A stretch of 64,000 nucleotides of DNA from Maribacter polysaccharolyticus. GTDB taxonomy: Bacteria > Bacteroidota > Bacteroidia > Flavobacteriales > Flavobacteriaceae. The notes below the pieces were generated by a model. It did no database searches and was not told where the DNA came from. It saw only the letters and a list, made by a program, of their open reading frames with translations. Each line of letters starts with the position of its first letter. The stretch's first letter is position 1. The position numbers and the translations under genes are program-made. This document shows positions 8,353 to 17,744 of the stretch, in pieces. Where the stretch lies: NCBI RefSeq assembly GCF_028882255.1, contig NZ_JARBUY010000005.1, positions 186,001 through 250,000 on the forward strand, in the 5' to 3' direction.

Positions 8353-10452
8353 ATGAAACTAAAAAAAGAATTAGGATTATTTGATGTTTTCGCCGTTAGT
8401 ACAGGGGCCATGTTCAGTTCCGGTTTTTTTCTGTTACCCGGACTGGCCGCCCAATATACGGGACCTTCAGTGATTTTGGCTTATTTTCTTGCAGGTATCC
8501 TGATATTGCCTTCGATGTTCAGTGTTGCCGAAATTTCGACCGCCCTGCCGCGATCCGGAGGAGCGTATTTCTTTCTTGACCGCAGCTTGGGACCCATGAT
8601 GGGAACAATTGGCGGTATCGGAACCTATATCGCCCTACTCTTGAAAACCGCCTTCGCCCTTGTAGGTATCGGTGCCTATGGCGCCATATTTTGGGATATT
8701 CCGATAAAGGAAACAGCCGTGGTCTTTGCTATTTTATTTGCCATTCTGAACATCTTTGGAGCGCGAAAATCCTCGGGTATCCAGAAGGTATTGGTCGTTG
8801 TATTGCTCGTGGTACTCGGAGCATTCGTAGCCGATGGATTCTGGAATATTTTTTCCGGCAACCAGCCCGCCATCAATTTTGACAAGAATAATTATAATCC
8901 TTTTTTTACCGGAGGCTTGGACGGCCTTGTTTTTACCACGGGGTTTGTCTTTGTATCGTACCTGGGCCTGACGCAAATAGCCAGTGTGGCCGAAGAGATC
9001 AAAAATCCGGGGAGGAACATCCCATTAGGGATGGGGTTGTCGTTATTGGTCACCGCTTTGATCTATGTGCTCGGGGTTTTTGTCATGGTATCGGTAATCG
9101 GAAATGAAGAACTTACCAAAGACCTTTCGCCTGCAGCTACCGCGGTAGAACATTTATTTAGCTGGCTTCCACCAAAAACGGGTCTCTACATTATCGTAAT
9201 CGCCGCTTTATTTGCCTTTGCTTCTACGGGGAATGCGGGCATATTGGCCACTTCCCGTTATCCCTTGGCCATGGGAAGGGATAAATTGTTCTCCGAAAAA
9301 TTCAGTAAAATAAGTCGTTGGGGAACACCTATACCGGCCATCCTTCTCACTGCGGGATTAATCATCCTGTTTATCATCGTCTTAACCGAGGAGGGAATCG
9401 TTAAACTCGCAAGTACCTTTCAATTGTTCATTTTCATGGCCTTGAACTTTTCGGTAATCGTTTTCCGAAATAGTAAAATTGCTTCTTACGACCCTGGTTA
9501 TCATTCCCCACTTTACCCTTGGATGCAATTGTTCGGGATTATTTCCTCCCTAGCCTTAATGTTCTATATGGGATGGGGAGCCTTGGCGTTTACTTTGGCT
9601 ACCATTGTTTTTGCTTACCTATGGTATATATTTTTCGTGCGCTCAAAAGTTAAAAGAGAAGGGGCCATTTATCACTGGTTTGCTTTATTGGGCAAACACC
9701 AACACGATGAACTTGAGAATGAGTTTATGATGATCTTACGTGAGAAGGGACTTCGCCAGGATGACATTTTCAACCAGACCATTGTACGTTCGAAAGTACA
9801 TTTGGCACAAAAATCGACTTTTGAGGATTTGGTACATGAAGTAGCAAATTCCATTGGCGTTGAATTACAGGTAGAAGGTGCTATTTTATATGAAGAATTT
9901 CTAAAGGCGACCCCGATAGATCCCGCCTTGGTCATCCCTGAAGTATCCCTTCTTTATGCCAAACATCCCGATATCATCCATCCTGTGCTCCATATCGCAC
10001 TTTGTGAAGATGGCATTGATAAACCTGTGGAAAAGGACGGGAGAGCGAGTAAGGAAAAAATAAAAATATTCTTTTTTCTGGTCAATGATAAGAACAAACC
10101 CAAAGAGCAACTACGTATGCTGTCGAGTATCATGAATATAGTAGAACGTGATTATTTTATCAAGGACGTATTCTCTTCGAAAACCACAAGGAAAATCGTC
10201 GAGTATCTCTTACATGACAAGCGTTATATCTCATTTTCATTGACAAAGGACGAACCGTCAAATGTTCTTATAAATAAGAAACTCATGGAAGTAAAACTAC
10301 CCCAGGATGTTTTGGTCGTGTTTATCGATCGGGACAACTCCTCCTTTGCGCCGAAGGGCAATACCGTACTTCTCGAAAACGATGTCCTTACCATTGTCGG
10401 TGAACCTTCATCGATCAATACGTTGTATGATCAATACATCCTATCCAATTAG
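8353..10452 (+). CDS. APC-superfamily amino-acid/polyamine permease with C-terminal EIIA-like and TrkA-C-like regulatory domains
   Basis: The first 430 residues carry about 12 membrane segments and the APC opening pattern (AVSTGAMFSSGFFLLPGLAA, then IPLGMGLSL), as in APC amino-acid transporters. The remaining 270 residues are soluble. Residues about 455-600 resemble a PTS EIIA type-2 fold (STFEDLVHEVANSIGV, then LHIALCEDGID and KIFFFLVNDK), but at the place of the phosphorylated His the sequence reads VIPE, so phosphotransfer is unlikely. The last 75 residues (VKLPQDVLVVFIDRD, GNTVLLENDVLTIVGE) look like a TrkA-C/RCK_C ligand-binding domain. The family usually has 450-550 residues; 699 reflects this tail. 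It follows a usp gene in an apparent operon. The substrate is unknown. Confidence 0.85.
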   Translation: MKLKKELGLFDVFAVSTGAMFSSGFFLLPGLAAQYTGPSVILAYFLAGILILPSMFSVAEISTALPRSGGAYFFLDRSLGPMMGTIGGIGTYIALLLKTAFALVGIGAYGAIFWDIPIKETAVVFAILFAILNIFGARKSSGIQKVLVVVLLVVLGAFVADGFWNIFSGNQPAINFDKNNYNPFFTGGLDGLVFTTGFVFVSYLGLTQIASVAEEIKNPGRNIPLGMGLSLLVTALIYVLGVFVMVSVIGNEELTKDLSPAATAVEHLFSWLPPKTGLYIIVIAALFAFASTGNAGILATSRYPLAMGRDKLFSEKFSKISRWGTPIPAILLTAGLIILFIIVLTEEGIVKLASTFQLFIFMALNFSVIVFRNSKIASYDPGYHSPLYPWMQLFGIISSLALMFYMGWGALAFTLATIVFAYLWYIFFVRSKVKREGAIYHWFALLGKHQHDELENEFMMILREKGLRQDDIFNQTIVRSKVHLAQKSTFEDLVHEVANSIGVELQVEGAILYEEFLKATPIDPALVIPEVSLLYAKHPDIIHPVLHIALCEDGIDKPVEKDGRASKEKIKIFFFLVNDKNKPKEQLRMLSSIMNIVERDYFIKDVFSSKTTRKIVEYLLHDKRYISFSLTKDEPSNVLINKKLMEVKLPQDVLVVFIDRDNSSFAPKGNTVLLENDVLTIVGEPSSINTLYDQYILSN

Positions 10453-10563
10453 ATGGCCTTCCCTTCGATTTCCCATGAATCGAAACCACGCTTTTGGCAC
10501 TTTACCTCGCCATTATGAGGACATAGGCATACCATGATTCCATTCAATGGCGTTTTTAGGACA

Positions 10564-11031
10564 CTAGGCACTGGGCAATCCGGTCATTGTAAAGATCATG
10601 ACAAACAAGGCTACGGTTTCCACGATACCGATGATCATAATGTATTTTGCCGTATCGTTCGCCCCGGAGGCTATGGCATCACAGGCCCTTGCCCCCGTCT
10701 TACCTTGAAAAATAGCGGAGCCCGCCATGGCTGCGCCCGCTACCAGACCGATAACAATTTGCCATGGGTACGAATCCGGTGCCAGATTCGCATCGGCAAT
10801 GGCATTTTTAAGGATCATCCCGTAAATGACCTGCGAAAGGGGGGCTCCTACAAAAATAAGCAGGGCCGTTGCCGCTTTTTGTCCGCTGATGATCATTTTC
10901 TTCCAAGCCCCTATAGCGGCCATACCCGCTATTCCCGTGCCTATTGCGGATCCTATCGAAGCGATACTTAGGGACATTCCCATATCACCCAAACCTGTTA
11001 CCGTCGTTGTCAATAGTGTCATATCTATCAT
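10564..11031 (-). CDS. ntpK: V/A-type ATPase rotor subunit K (proteolipid)
   Basis: A 155-residue proteolipid of two helical hairpins (four membrane segments). The ion-site Glu is E138 in GIVETVALFVM. Residues lining the Na+ site of Enterococcus NtpK (L61, T64, Q65, Q110, E139) align by eye with A63, S66, Q67, Q109 and E138 here, so the Gln and hydroxyl ligands are kept; this points to Na+ rather than H+ coupling. It is the last gene of the V-ATPase operon, 37 bases after subunit I. The first hairpin has no acidic carboxylate, so only one ion site per four-helix subunit is expected. Confidence 0.92.
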   Translation of the reverse strand: MIDMTLLTTTVTGLGDMGMSLSIASIGSAIGTGIAGMAAIGAWKKMIISGQKAATALLIFVGAPLSQVIYGMILKNAIADANLAPDSYPWQIVIGLVAGAAMAGSAIFQGKTGARACDAIASGANDTAKYIMIIGIVETVALFVMIFTMTGLPSA

Positions 11032-11068
11032 AATCTAGAATTTTATTGATGTTATTTTATAATCCGTT

Positions 11069-12907
11069 TTACTTTGATTTTTCCACATTGTTCCTTTTCC
11101 CGTTTTCATGAAATACCAACCTGAAAGGTTTGTATGCCTCTCCCGAAAATTGCACCCCCAAATGGCCTGAAAACTCCAACATATTCAATCGAATCCCATG
11201 CACCATAACCGCCATAAGGGCCAAAACAATATTAAGCCCATGCCCTAAAAACAAGGCAATCGCCGCCATTATCAGGTTTACAAACCCCATCCCCATGGTT
11301 CCGTCAGGAAGGATCATATTGTTAAAGCTGGCCGCAACGGCAGCCGTAGCCATGCCCACGGCAAACAGCCGCACATACGATACAATATCAGAAAACCCAC
11401 TGATCAGGCTTAAGGGTAAATTACCCAGGGATATCGCCATGCTTTTGAAAAAGCTTTTGCTCTCTACCGAAAAGAGGGCCACCAGTAATGCACCCATTAA
11501 AAACAGCCATAGGCCCCATTCGGGCATGGCCTTATCGAGCACCAATTGTTCCGTTACCAAAAAAAGTCCCCAGACCAAAAGAACCCAACCCACTTCGCTC
11601 AGGGCTTTGATCGAGTTGATAAATTGGAATATCCGTATACCATGGGCAATGGTCAGATGGATAGCCCCTATCAAAAAAGATAGGTGCATCATAAAAGAGA
11701 CGTTATTTACCCCAAAACTGGCAATCTCCGGAATGATCAAACCGTTCAACAGCGGGTGGGCCGCCATCTGTTCAGACCCAAAGTAGGTTCCACTCAATAC
11801 TCCCCAGATAATGGTCGTCCCACTTAAAACGTAAATCAAGATCCGTAGTTGTCCCGACATCTTCTTACGTAGTAAGAATGTGATCAGGATAAATATCAAT
11901 CCGTAACCTGCATCACCCACCAGCATGGCAAAAAATAAGGCGAAAGCCACCAAAAAATAGATAGATACATCCACCTCTTTGTATCCTGGGACAATATCTA
12001 TGAATTTCATCACGGGATTGATTATACCGATCCATTTGGGATTTTTGATATGTACAGGGACACTCTCTGGATTTTCGGGATCTGCGATATGGTATCCCCA
12101 TTGGTTATCCTCCGCAAAACCCACGAAATCCCCTACTGAATCCTCTGGAAGATATCCCTTCAAGTATTTTAACCTCCCTTCAATATCCCCCATACCCACG
12201 AGGGCCTTTTGGATGAGCATACGATCTTTCAAGAGCAGTAGGTAATCTTCAAGCCATGCGATATTCGCACATTGATCCTCCAAAAAATGCTCTACCTCTA
12301 TCAATTGCCGTTCCTTTCTTACCTTCTGCTGTTTGATGTCTTTGTAGGACAGCTTGGGCAATGACTCTTCCGGATGGTTCAATTTCCCGGCTTCATCCCG
12401 ACTGATCAATACCGTAGGCACTTTACCGTTGTGCTCTGTAAGCTGAACACAGGTGTGTTTGCCATTTAAGGAATCTGCCAAAGGTCTGTCCAGTAAATAC
12501 AACCTAAGGTAAAGCCCTTTCTTCCGCAATTTGGCAAGGTCTTTCACCTTTACTTTTTTACCCCAAACCTTGTACCAGGTCAAACCCTGTTCGAGCTCCC
12601 CCAATCGCTCCAATCCTTTTCGCTTAATTTCTTCCGTTTGCAAAACACGGCCTACCAGCTGTTCGGGATCACTTGCGGCATATTTTATCCGGTTTTTGGC
12701 ATCGTTTTTCCGTTGGGCATACGCTTTGAGTATGGAAAGGGCCCGCTCTGTACGATTAACAGCTTCCAAACGTCTTTCCACGGTACCGTTTCCAAACGCA
12801 TCGATTTCCTTGATGTCTACTACCCCCAATTTACCCAATTGCAAAATGGTATCGTCCACGGCGCGTGCCGTGGTAAACAGCAGTATTTCCTTCATCCTTA
12901 CGATCAT
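11069..12907 (-). CDS. ntpI: V/A-type ATPase stator subunit I (subunit a homologue)
   Basis: 612 residues, the usual length of bacterial subunit I. The N-terminal half (1-310) is soluble with coiled coils and forms the peripheral stator arm; the C-terminal half has about seven or eight membrane segments. The essential Arg of the ion half-channels is in SDIVSYVRLFAVGMA, near residue 510. The start ATG overlaps the stop of subunit D by four bases. With K it forms the membrane ion-translocating sector. Confidence 0.94.
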   Translation of the reverse strand: MIVRMKEILLFTTARAVDDTILQLGKLGVVDIKEIDAFGNGTVERRLEAVNRTERALSILKAYAQRKNDAKNRIKYAASDPEQLVGRVLQTEEIKRKGLERLGELEQGLTWYKVWGKKVKVKDLAKLRKKGLYLRLYLLDRPLADSLNGKHTCVQLTEHNGKVPTVLISRDEAGKLNHPEESLPKLSYKDIKQQKVRKERQLIEVEHFLEDQCANIAWLEDYLLLLKDRMLIQKALVGMGDIEGRLKYLKGYLPEDSVGDFVGFAEDNQWGYHIADPENPESVPVHIKNPKWIGIINPVMKFIDIVPGYKEVDVSIYFLVAFALFFAMLVGDAGYGLIFILITFLLRKKMSGQLRILIYVLSGTTIIWGVLSGTYFGSEQMAAHPLLNGLIIPEIASFGVNNVSFMMHLSFLIGAIHLTIAHGIRIFQFINSIKALSEVGWVLLVWGLFLVTEQLVLDKAMPEWGLWLFLMGALLVALFSVESKSFFKSMAISLGNLPLSLISGFSDIVSYVRLFAVGMATAAVAASFNNMILPDGTMGMGFVNLIMAAIALFLGHGLNIVLALMAVMVHGIRLNMLEFSGHLGVQFSGEAYKPFRLVFHENGKRNNVEKSK

Positions 12908-13515
12908 GCCGTTGCCTTTTTATGCTCTTTTTTCTTTTTTACAAGTTTGGCGCATCCAATGGCCAAGCGTTCCACATCGCCCAAATAGATTTCAATTTTC
13001 CGGATGTTTTCCTTGGTCTCGGGTATGAAAACTTCCTTAAGGGCATTTTTCATCCTACGGGCCTCGGCCAATTCTTCCCTGATCAGGTCCAAATTACGTT
13101 CCTCGATTTCCACTAGTATGCGATTGGTCTTTTGGTCGCGTATTACTTCCATGGCCGCATCTACCCAAAGCGGTGTGTTTAAAAGGTCAACTTCGATATC
13201 TTCAAAGGTTAGGTTCTTAAATACGGCAATGGTCAACCCCGCAATTTCCTGTTTTTCGGTAATGAGCTCTTTGACCCTTACCATTTCTAAAAGGTCAAAG
13301 GTTTCCTCGGCCATTACGGCCACCCATGCTTTTGTCTTTTCATTGGTTTCCGATATGGCTTGTTTCAATCGGGCAATATTGTCCTCTATGATCTGTACCA
13401 CCTCTTTCAATTGTTGTTCCTTCATCTCAAAGACCGGAAGTGCCGTATTGTATTCCTTGAGCTCTACCTTTAGGGAGGCCAAGGTGTTTTTGTTCATTAA
13501 GATCTTATCGGCCAT
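12904..13515 (-). CDS. ntpD: V/A-type ATPase central-stalk subunit D
   Basis: 203 residues, mostly predicted coiled coil at both ends (about 1-75 and 130-190), as expected of the rotor shaft that couples the A3B3 head to the K ring. The start region (KILMNKNTLASLKVELKEY) matches the family pattern. Its start overlaps the end of the upstream DUF2764-like gene by 11 bases and its stop overlaps the start of subunit I, so translation is coupled. Confidence 0.88.
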   Translation of the reverse strand: MADKILMNKNTLASLKVELKEYNTALPVFEMKEQQLKEVVQIIEDNIARLKQAISETNEKTKAWVAVMAEETFDLLEMVRVKELITEKQEIAGLTIAVFKNLTFEDIEVDLLNTPLWVDAAMEVIRDQKTNRILVEIEERNLDLIREELAEARRMKNALKEVFIPETKENIRKIEIYLGDVERLAIGCAKLVKKKKEHKKATA

Positions 13516-14083
13516 CTTCTGTCATTTTTGTGCTGTTCAAAAATTTTTCAAAGCCCTTTTCCTGGTCAAAACCCCACCATCGCAACAACAACAGTAATTT
13601 GAGTTTATATATGACCAAGGCTCCAAAATCGGCATAATGCCCAATGGAAAGCGCTTCCAATTTGTCCCATTGCCACCTAAGGAGTTGAAGTTCTTCCTCT
13701 AGGGGATTTCCCGGGATCAAAGGCATCGATGCTTTTTTCGATGCAGATTCCACCCCGTTTTTTCGTGAAATCCGTAATTGACGGATATCTTTTTTCAGGG
13801 AATACATATACGTGGAAAAAGCGGCCAATTCCTGGTTCTTACTTTTTTGGAATGATGCGGAATATATGGTTTCCAAATCGATCTGTTCGAATATCCGATA
13901 GGCTTTCGGGGCCAAAAACTTTTTGGCTTCGGCATCCAATAGAGGGCTAAGGTTTTTTCCCGATTCTGAGGAGGAGGCGTATTTTTCCAGGATGGAAAAA
14001 ACTTTCGAACGCTCCTCGTCCGTATCTTGAAAAGTCAGATAGGGCAAACTACTTATCATATATTCCAAATCTCCGGTAATCAT
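13505..14083 (-). CDS. DUF2764-like V-ATPase operon protein (the X gene)
   Basis: 192 residues. The N-terminal part (EYMISSLPYLTFQD) and the C-terminal motif (GNPLEEELQLLRWQWDKLE, then FGALVIYKLKLLLLLRWWGFD) fit DUF2764 proteins, which are encoded in the V-ATPase operons of Chlamydiae, spirochaetes and Bacteroidota. They may replace the missing subunit C or a connector of the stalk; that role is inference. It is locked between E and D by four-base and 11-base overlaps. No separate C or F gene is visible in the operon. Confidence 0.75.
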   Translation of the reverse strand: MITGDLEYMISSLPYLTFQDTDEERSKVFSILEKYASSSESGKNLSPLLDAEAKKFLAPKAYRIFEQIDLETIYSASFQKSKNQELAAFSTYMYSLKKDIRQLRISRKNGVESASKKASMPLIPGNPLEEELQLLRWQWDKLEALSIGHYADFGALVIYKLKLLLLLRWWGFDQEKGFEKFLNSTKMTEDGR

Positions 14084-14679
14084 GTGTTCGGTTCGTTTTT
14101 AAGGATATTGATCCACTTTGGACTAAGATGCCCATTCAACAGTTCGGCCACTGCCTCGGCCGAAATGCGGTAACTCCATCCTTGATCGGTCTTGGTCACA
14201 ACGAACCCATTGGGAAGGTTCGGATCCTTGGTAAGGGTATCAAGATTCCCTGAAGTACGCAATCGCTCCTGAATTTTATCAGCGAGTTCCTTTTTCATAT
14301 TTTCGGGAATTTTAAGGGCTACGCCACTGCCGATATTCCCGACCACCTTTAAAATGGCCCTTTCCATAAGGTCTGGAGTGAAATTGGATTCCACTTCCCT
14401 TTCCAAAGCAGTTTTCAGTAGCTTCAACAAATCGTTTCGTACCGAAATGGTAAGATCCCTTGCTGCTTGTTTCAGGGCACTCTCCCCTTTTCCATAAATG
14501 GCCTGTGCTTCTTTATCCGCCTTAACCAGAAGCTCTTCTTTTTGTTCTTCGGCCTCCTTTAAAATTCTTTGGGCCTCCTTATGGGCTTTCTCCACGATTT
14601 GCTTTGCCTCCTTATCGGCGGCTTCTATGGCTTCCGTTTTCAAAGTGACAATTAATTTGTCCAGGGTTTTCTCACTCAT
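14080..14679 (-). CDS. ntpE: V/A-type ATPase peripheral-stalk subunit E
   Basis: 199 residues. The N-terminal 85 residues form a charged, Ala/Lys/Glu-rich helix (KEAKQIVEKAHKEAQRILKE) typical of the peripheral stalk; the C-terminal half is globular. It overlaps B by eight bases and the next gene by four. In the known EXABDIK operons E comes first; here it follows A and B. Confidence 0.88.
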   Translation of the reverse strand: MSEKTLDKLIVTLKTEAIEAADKEAKQIVEKAHKEAQRILKEAEEQKEELLVKADKEAQAIYGKGESALKQAARDLTISVRNDLLKLLKTALEREVESNFTPDLMERAILKVVGNIGSGVALKIPENMKKELADKIQERLRTSGNLDTLTKDPNLPNGFVVTKTDQGWSYRISAEAVAELLNGHLSPKWINILKNEPNT

Positions 14680-16003
14680 AGCTCGTTTCTTTTAAAATTT
14701 TGAACATCCCCTTTTCAGGCCAATAGGTATCGATCAATTTTGAGGACAGTCCTACCTCTTCCTTTTTAAAATGCTGGGCAAGGATGTCCCAACACAAATC
14801 CAGGGCATCCTCCAATTCCAAATAGCGGAAAGGATCCATCAATTCACTTTGAAAAGTCTTACGATACTCCAGAAGCCGTAATGAATAATCATCTTTAACC
14901 GAGCCGAACTTCTGGGCTTTTACCCGTTCCTCGGCCTCCGATAACAAACGTGCCATGGCGTTCATGATACTTCTGTGGTCCGAACGGGTCCTATCGTTCA
15001 CCTGTTGCTTCAATCGGCTCAGCGAACCAAAGAGCTCCAAATACCCATCTTTCATGTAAAATTGTCCTTCGGTGATGTATCCTGTATTGTCGGGCACGGG
15101 ATGGGTAACATCGTCCATCGTGGTCACCCCGAGTATGGTCAAACTTCCCGCACCTTCTATATCCGCGGCCTTCTCATAACGACTGGCCAATTGGGAATAC
15201 AGATCGCCCGGGTAGCCTTGATTGGCGGGGATCTGATCCTGGGCATTGGCCACCTGTCTTAAATAGTCCGACCATTGTGTCATATCCGACAACAGTACAA
15301 ATACATTTTTACCCTGCAGCGCAAACTGTTCTGCCACGGCCAAAGCCAAGTCGGGGACCATCAACCCTTCTACAATCGAATCCCTATGGGTATGTACGAA
15401 CATGATGGTCTTATTCTTGCTTCCGGCCTCCTCAATACGTTCCCTGAAGTAATGGAATTCATCATACTTGAGACCTACCCCACCGATGATGATGACATCC
15501 GCATCGGTTTGGGTGGCGATGTTGGCCAATAAGCGGTTGTAAGGTTCCCCCGCCTTGGCAAAGATGGGTATCTTTTGGGAACGGACCAATGTGTTGAACA
15601 CATCGATCATGGGTACCCCCGTACGGATCATATCTTTTGGAATCAAGCGTTTTACGGGGTTAATGGATGGACCTGCCACCCGAACCATATCCGTAAGCAA
15701 TTCAGGTCCGTTGTCAATGGGCCGGCCATTGCCCGAATAAACCCTTCCAAGCATATCATCGGAAAAACCGACCTGAATGGGTTTCCCCATAAAACGGACC
15801 TTACAGTCCGTTGAAACCCCAAATCCGCCCCCGAACAATTGTAGGGTCACCTGATCACCATCCAAGGCAATGACCTGTGCGAATGCCCTGTGGCCATTGG
15901 GATAAATGACTTCGGCGAGTTCCTTATTATGGACCCCTTGGGCTTTAATGCCCAAAATGGCCCTTCCGATACTGTCTATGTTCTCATATGTTTTCTGCAA
16001 CAT
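14672..16003 (-). CDS. ntpB: V/A-type ATPase regulatory subunit B
   Basis: 443 residues, normal length. It shows the family beta-barrel domain, then the nucleotide-binding-like domain without a Walker A lysine motif, and the conserved segments LLSDMTQWSDYLRQVANAQ, IPANQGYPGDLYSQLASRYE and DRTRSDHRSIMNAMARL. It alternates with A in the hexameric head. The only in-frame Met (16003) places the start 20 bases inside the end of subunit A, an unusually long overlap; there is no later Met before the conserved barrel. Confidence 0.95.
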   Translation of the reverse strand: MLQKTYENIDSIGRAILGIKAQGVHNKELAEVIYPNGHRAFAQVIALDGDQVTLQLFGGGFGVSTDCKVRFMGKPIQVGFSDDMLGRVYSGNGRPIDNGPELLTDMVRVAGPSINPVKRLIPKDMIRTGVPMIDVFNTLVRSQKIPIFAKAGEPYNRLLANIATQTDADVIIIGGVGLKYDEFHYFRERIEEAGSKNKTIMFVHTHRDSIVEGLMVPDLALAVAEQFALQGKNVFVLLSDMTQWSDYLRQVANAQDQIPANQGYPGDLYSQLASRYEKAADIEGAGSLTILGVTTMDDVTHPVPDNTGYITEGQFYMKDGYLELFGSLSRLKQQVNDRTRSDHRSIMNAMARLLSEAEERVKAQKFGSVKDDYSLRLLEYRKTFQSELMDPFRYLELEDALDLCWDILAQHFKKEEVGLSSKLIDTYWPEKGMFKILKETSYE

Positions 16004-17729
16004 ACCCCCTATGTTTAATCAAATTCAATAATTTTGTTTGCTGTTTTTCAATTCCCGCTTCGTCTTGCCCCATATAATTCCAATCGAGAAAGGCTTGTCT
16101 AATAAAATTGAAATGCGAGCGTATGCTCTCTTTTCCCTTGATATCAACAGGGGTATCGATGACCTCCTTGACCATTTCGAACATCGAACGCAACCTATCG
16201 GGATGGGTCACCCCATCCACTTCATGGAAACTGTTCTGTTGTAGGAAAACCGCATCGAGCAATTCCGCTTTTTGGTATCGGATATAAGATGCATCGGTTA
16301 TCCCCTTTTCCCCCATAAGGATGATATTGGAGGCAATGGTCTTACCATCACGCAACAGGTCTAACAAATAGGAGACTTCCTCTTGCTTTAAAAGGGAAGG
16401 ATATTTCGATTTACTGTCGATACGATCTATGGCCGGATATTTCCGGGCATCTGAGAGTGCTCTTGACAACCCCCAAAAAGCACCTGTACTCAAAAGGGTT
16501 GCTTGGGTAACGGGTTCATCAAAGTTTCCGCCGGCCGGGGACACCGTACCGATGATACTGAGCGACCCCATATCACCATTCCCCAAGATTTCGACTCCAG
16601 CCCGGTCGTAAAAGGCAGAGATCAATGTGGAAATATACATGGGGAAGGCCTCGGGACCGGGAATTTCCTCCTTTCGACCTGAGGTTTCACGCAGTGCCTG
16701 AGCCCAACGGGAGGTAGAATCGGCTAGGATCAGAACATTCAATCCTTGCTTGCGATAGTATTCGCCCACAGAAGTGGCCATATAGACCGATGCTTCCCGG
16801 GCGGCAACGGGCATTGAAGAGGTATTCCCCACGATATAAGTACGATCCATCAACGATTTTCCTGTTCGGGGATCGATGAGTTCCGGAAAATCCTTAAAGA
16901 CCTCCACGGCTTCCCCTGCACGTTCCCCACAAGCGGCTATAATGACCACATCGGCTTGGGAATGACGGGCCAGACTATGTTGCAAAACTGTTTTTCCTGC
17001 CCCAAAAGGACCAGGATTACAAGCCGTTCCCCCATAAGCGATGGGAAAAAGGGCATCTAAAATACGTATTCCCGTAGGCATGGGTTTTGTAGGTACCGAA
17101 CGCTCTTTAAAGGGCATTGGCTGCTTTACGGGCCATTCAAAAGCCATTTTCAATTCCATTTTCTTACCTGAACTATCCACGATAGTGGCAATGACCTCAT
17201 CTATAGTGTAATCCCCTTTTTCCACGATATGGTCTATCGTGTAGTTTTCCTGTAGGGAAAAAGGAACAAAGATCTTATGTTCGAATAGCTTTTCGGGTAC
17301 TGAACCCAATATGGAGCCCCCCGTGACAATGTTCCCTTTTTCGACCATCGGGGTAAAATACCATTCTTTGGTGTTGTCCAAGGGATCCACCTCAAGCCCC
17401 CTTTCGAGAAACCAATCAATTTCTCCCAATTCGTATAAAGGGTTCTGTAGGCCATCGGTCACGGACCCTAAAATACCAGGTCCTAATTTTACGGCAAGCG
17501 GAAGACCGGTAAACTCCACTGGGTCACCTACCCGCATCCAACCGGTATCTTCAAAAACCTGTAGGTATACCTTATTGCCTCCCTTAATATCAATGACTTC
17601 GGCCTTGAGTCTTTTACCATCCTCTATAATGATATAGGCCACTTCCCCGTTCATTACGGCCCCCTGGGTAATTTGGGTACCTACCAGTGACTCGTTGACA
17701 CTTATTACTTTTCCTTTTGCTTTTTGCAT
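15984..17729 (-). CDS. ntpA: V/A-type ATPase catalytic subunit A
   Basis: 581 residues, the family length. Walker A is GPFGAGKT at 240-247, where many homologues have GPFGSGKT; other catalytic segments are AACGERAGEAVEV (with the conserved Glu), LADSTSRWAQALRETSGR and the C-terminal helical domain. The start MQKAKGKVISVNESLV fits the family N-terminus. It follows the Usp-TPR gene by 15 bases, so the two are co-transcribed. Confidence 0.96.
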   Translation of the reverse strand: MQKAKGKVISVNESLVGTQITQGAVMNGEVAYIIIEDGKRLKAEVIDIKGGNKVYLQVFEDTGWMRVGDPVEFTGLPLAVKLGPGILGSVTDGLQNPLYELGEIDWFLERGLEVDPLDNTKEWYFTPMVEKGNIVTGGSILGSVPEKLFEHKIFVPFSLQENYTIDHIVEKGDYTIDEVIATIVDSSGKKMELKMAFEWPVKQPMPFKERSVPTKPMPTGIRILDALFPIAYGGTACNPGPFGAGKTVLQHSLARHSQADVVIIAACGERAGEAVEVFKDFPELIDPRTGKSLMDRTYIVGNTSSMPVAAREASVYMATSVGEYYRKQGLNVLILADSTSRWAQALRETSGRKEEIPGPEAFPMYISTLISAFYDRAGVEILGNGDMGSLSIIGTVSPAGGNFDEPVTQATLLSTGAFWGLSRALSDARKYPAIDRIDSKSKYPSLLKQEEVSYLLDLLRDGKTIASNIILMGEKGITDASYIRYQKAELLDAVFLQQNSFHEVDGVTHPDRLRSMFEMVKEVIDTPVDIKGKESIRSHFNFIRQAFLDWNYMGQDEAGIEKQQTKLLNLIKHRGYVAENI

Positions 17730-17744
17730 ATTGATCGGTTATTT

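Noticed and set aside
10534-10971. A 145-codon plus-strand frame over the subunit K gene.
   Set aside because: It is the antisense shadow of a well-supported proteolipid gene and has no family features.
15984-16003. The 20-base overlap of ATPase A and B as a frameshift or sequencing error.
   Set aside because: Both proteins have family-typical lengths and ends, so it is accepted as a real overlap.
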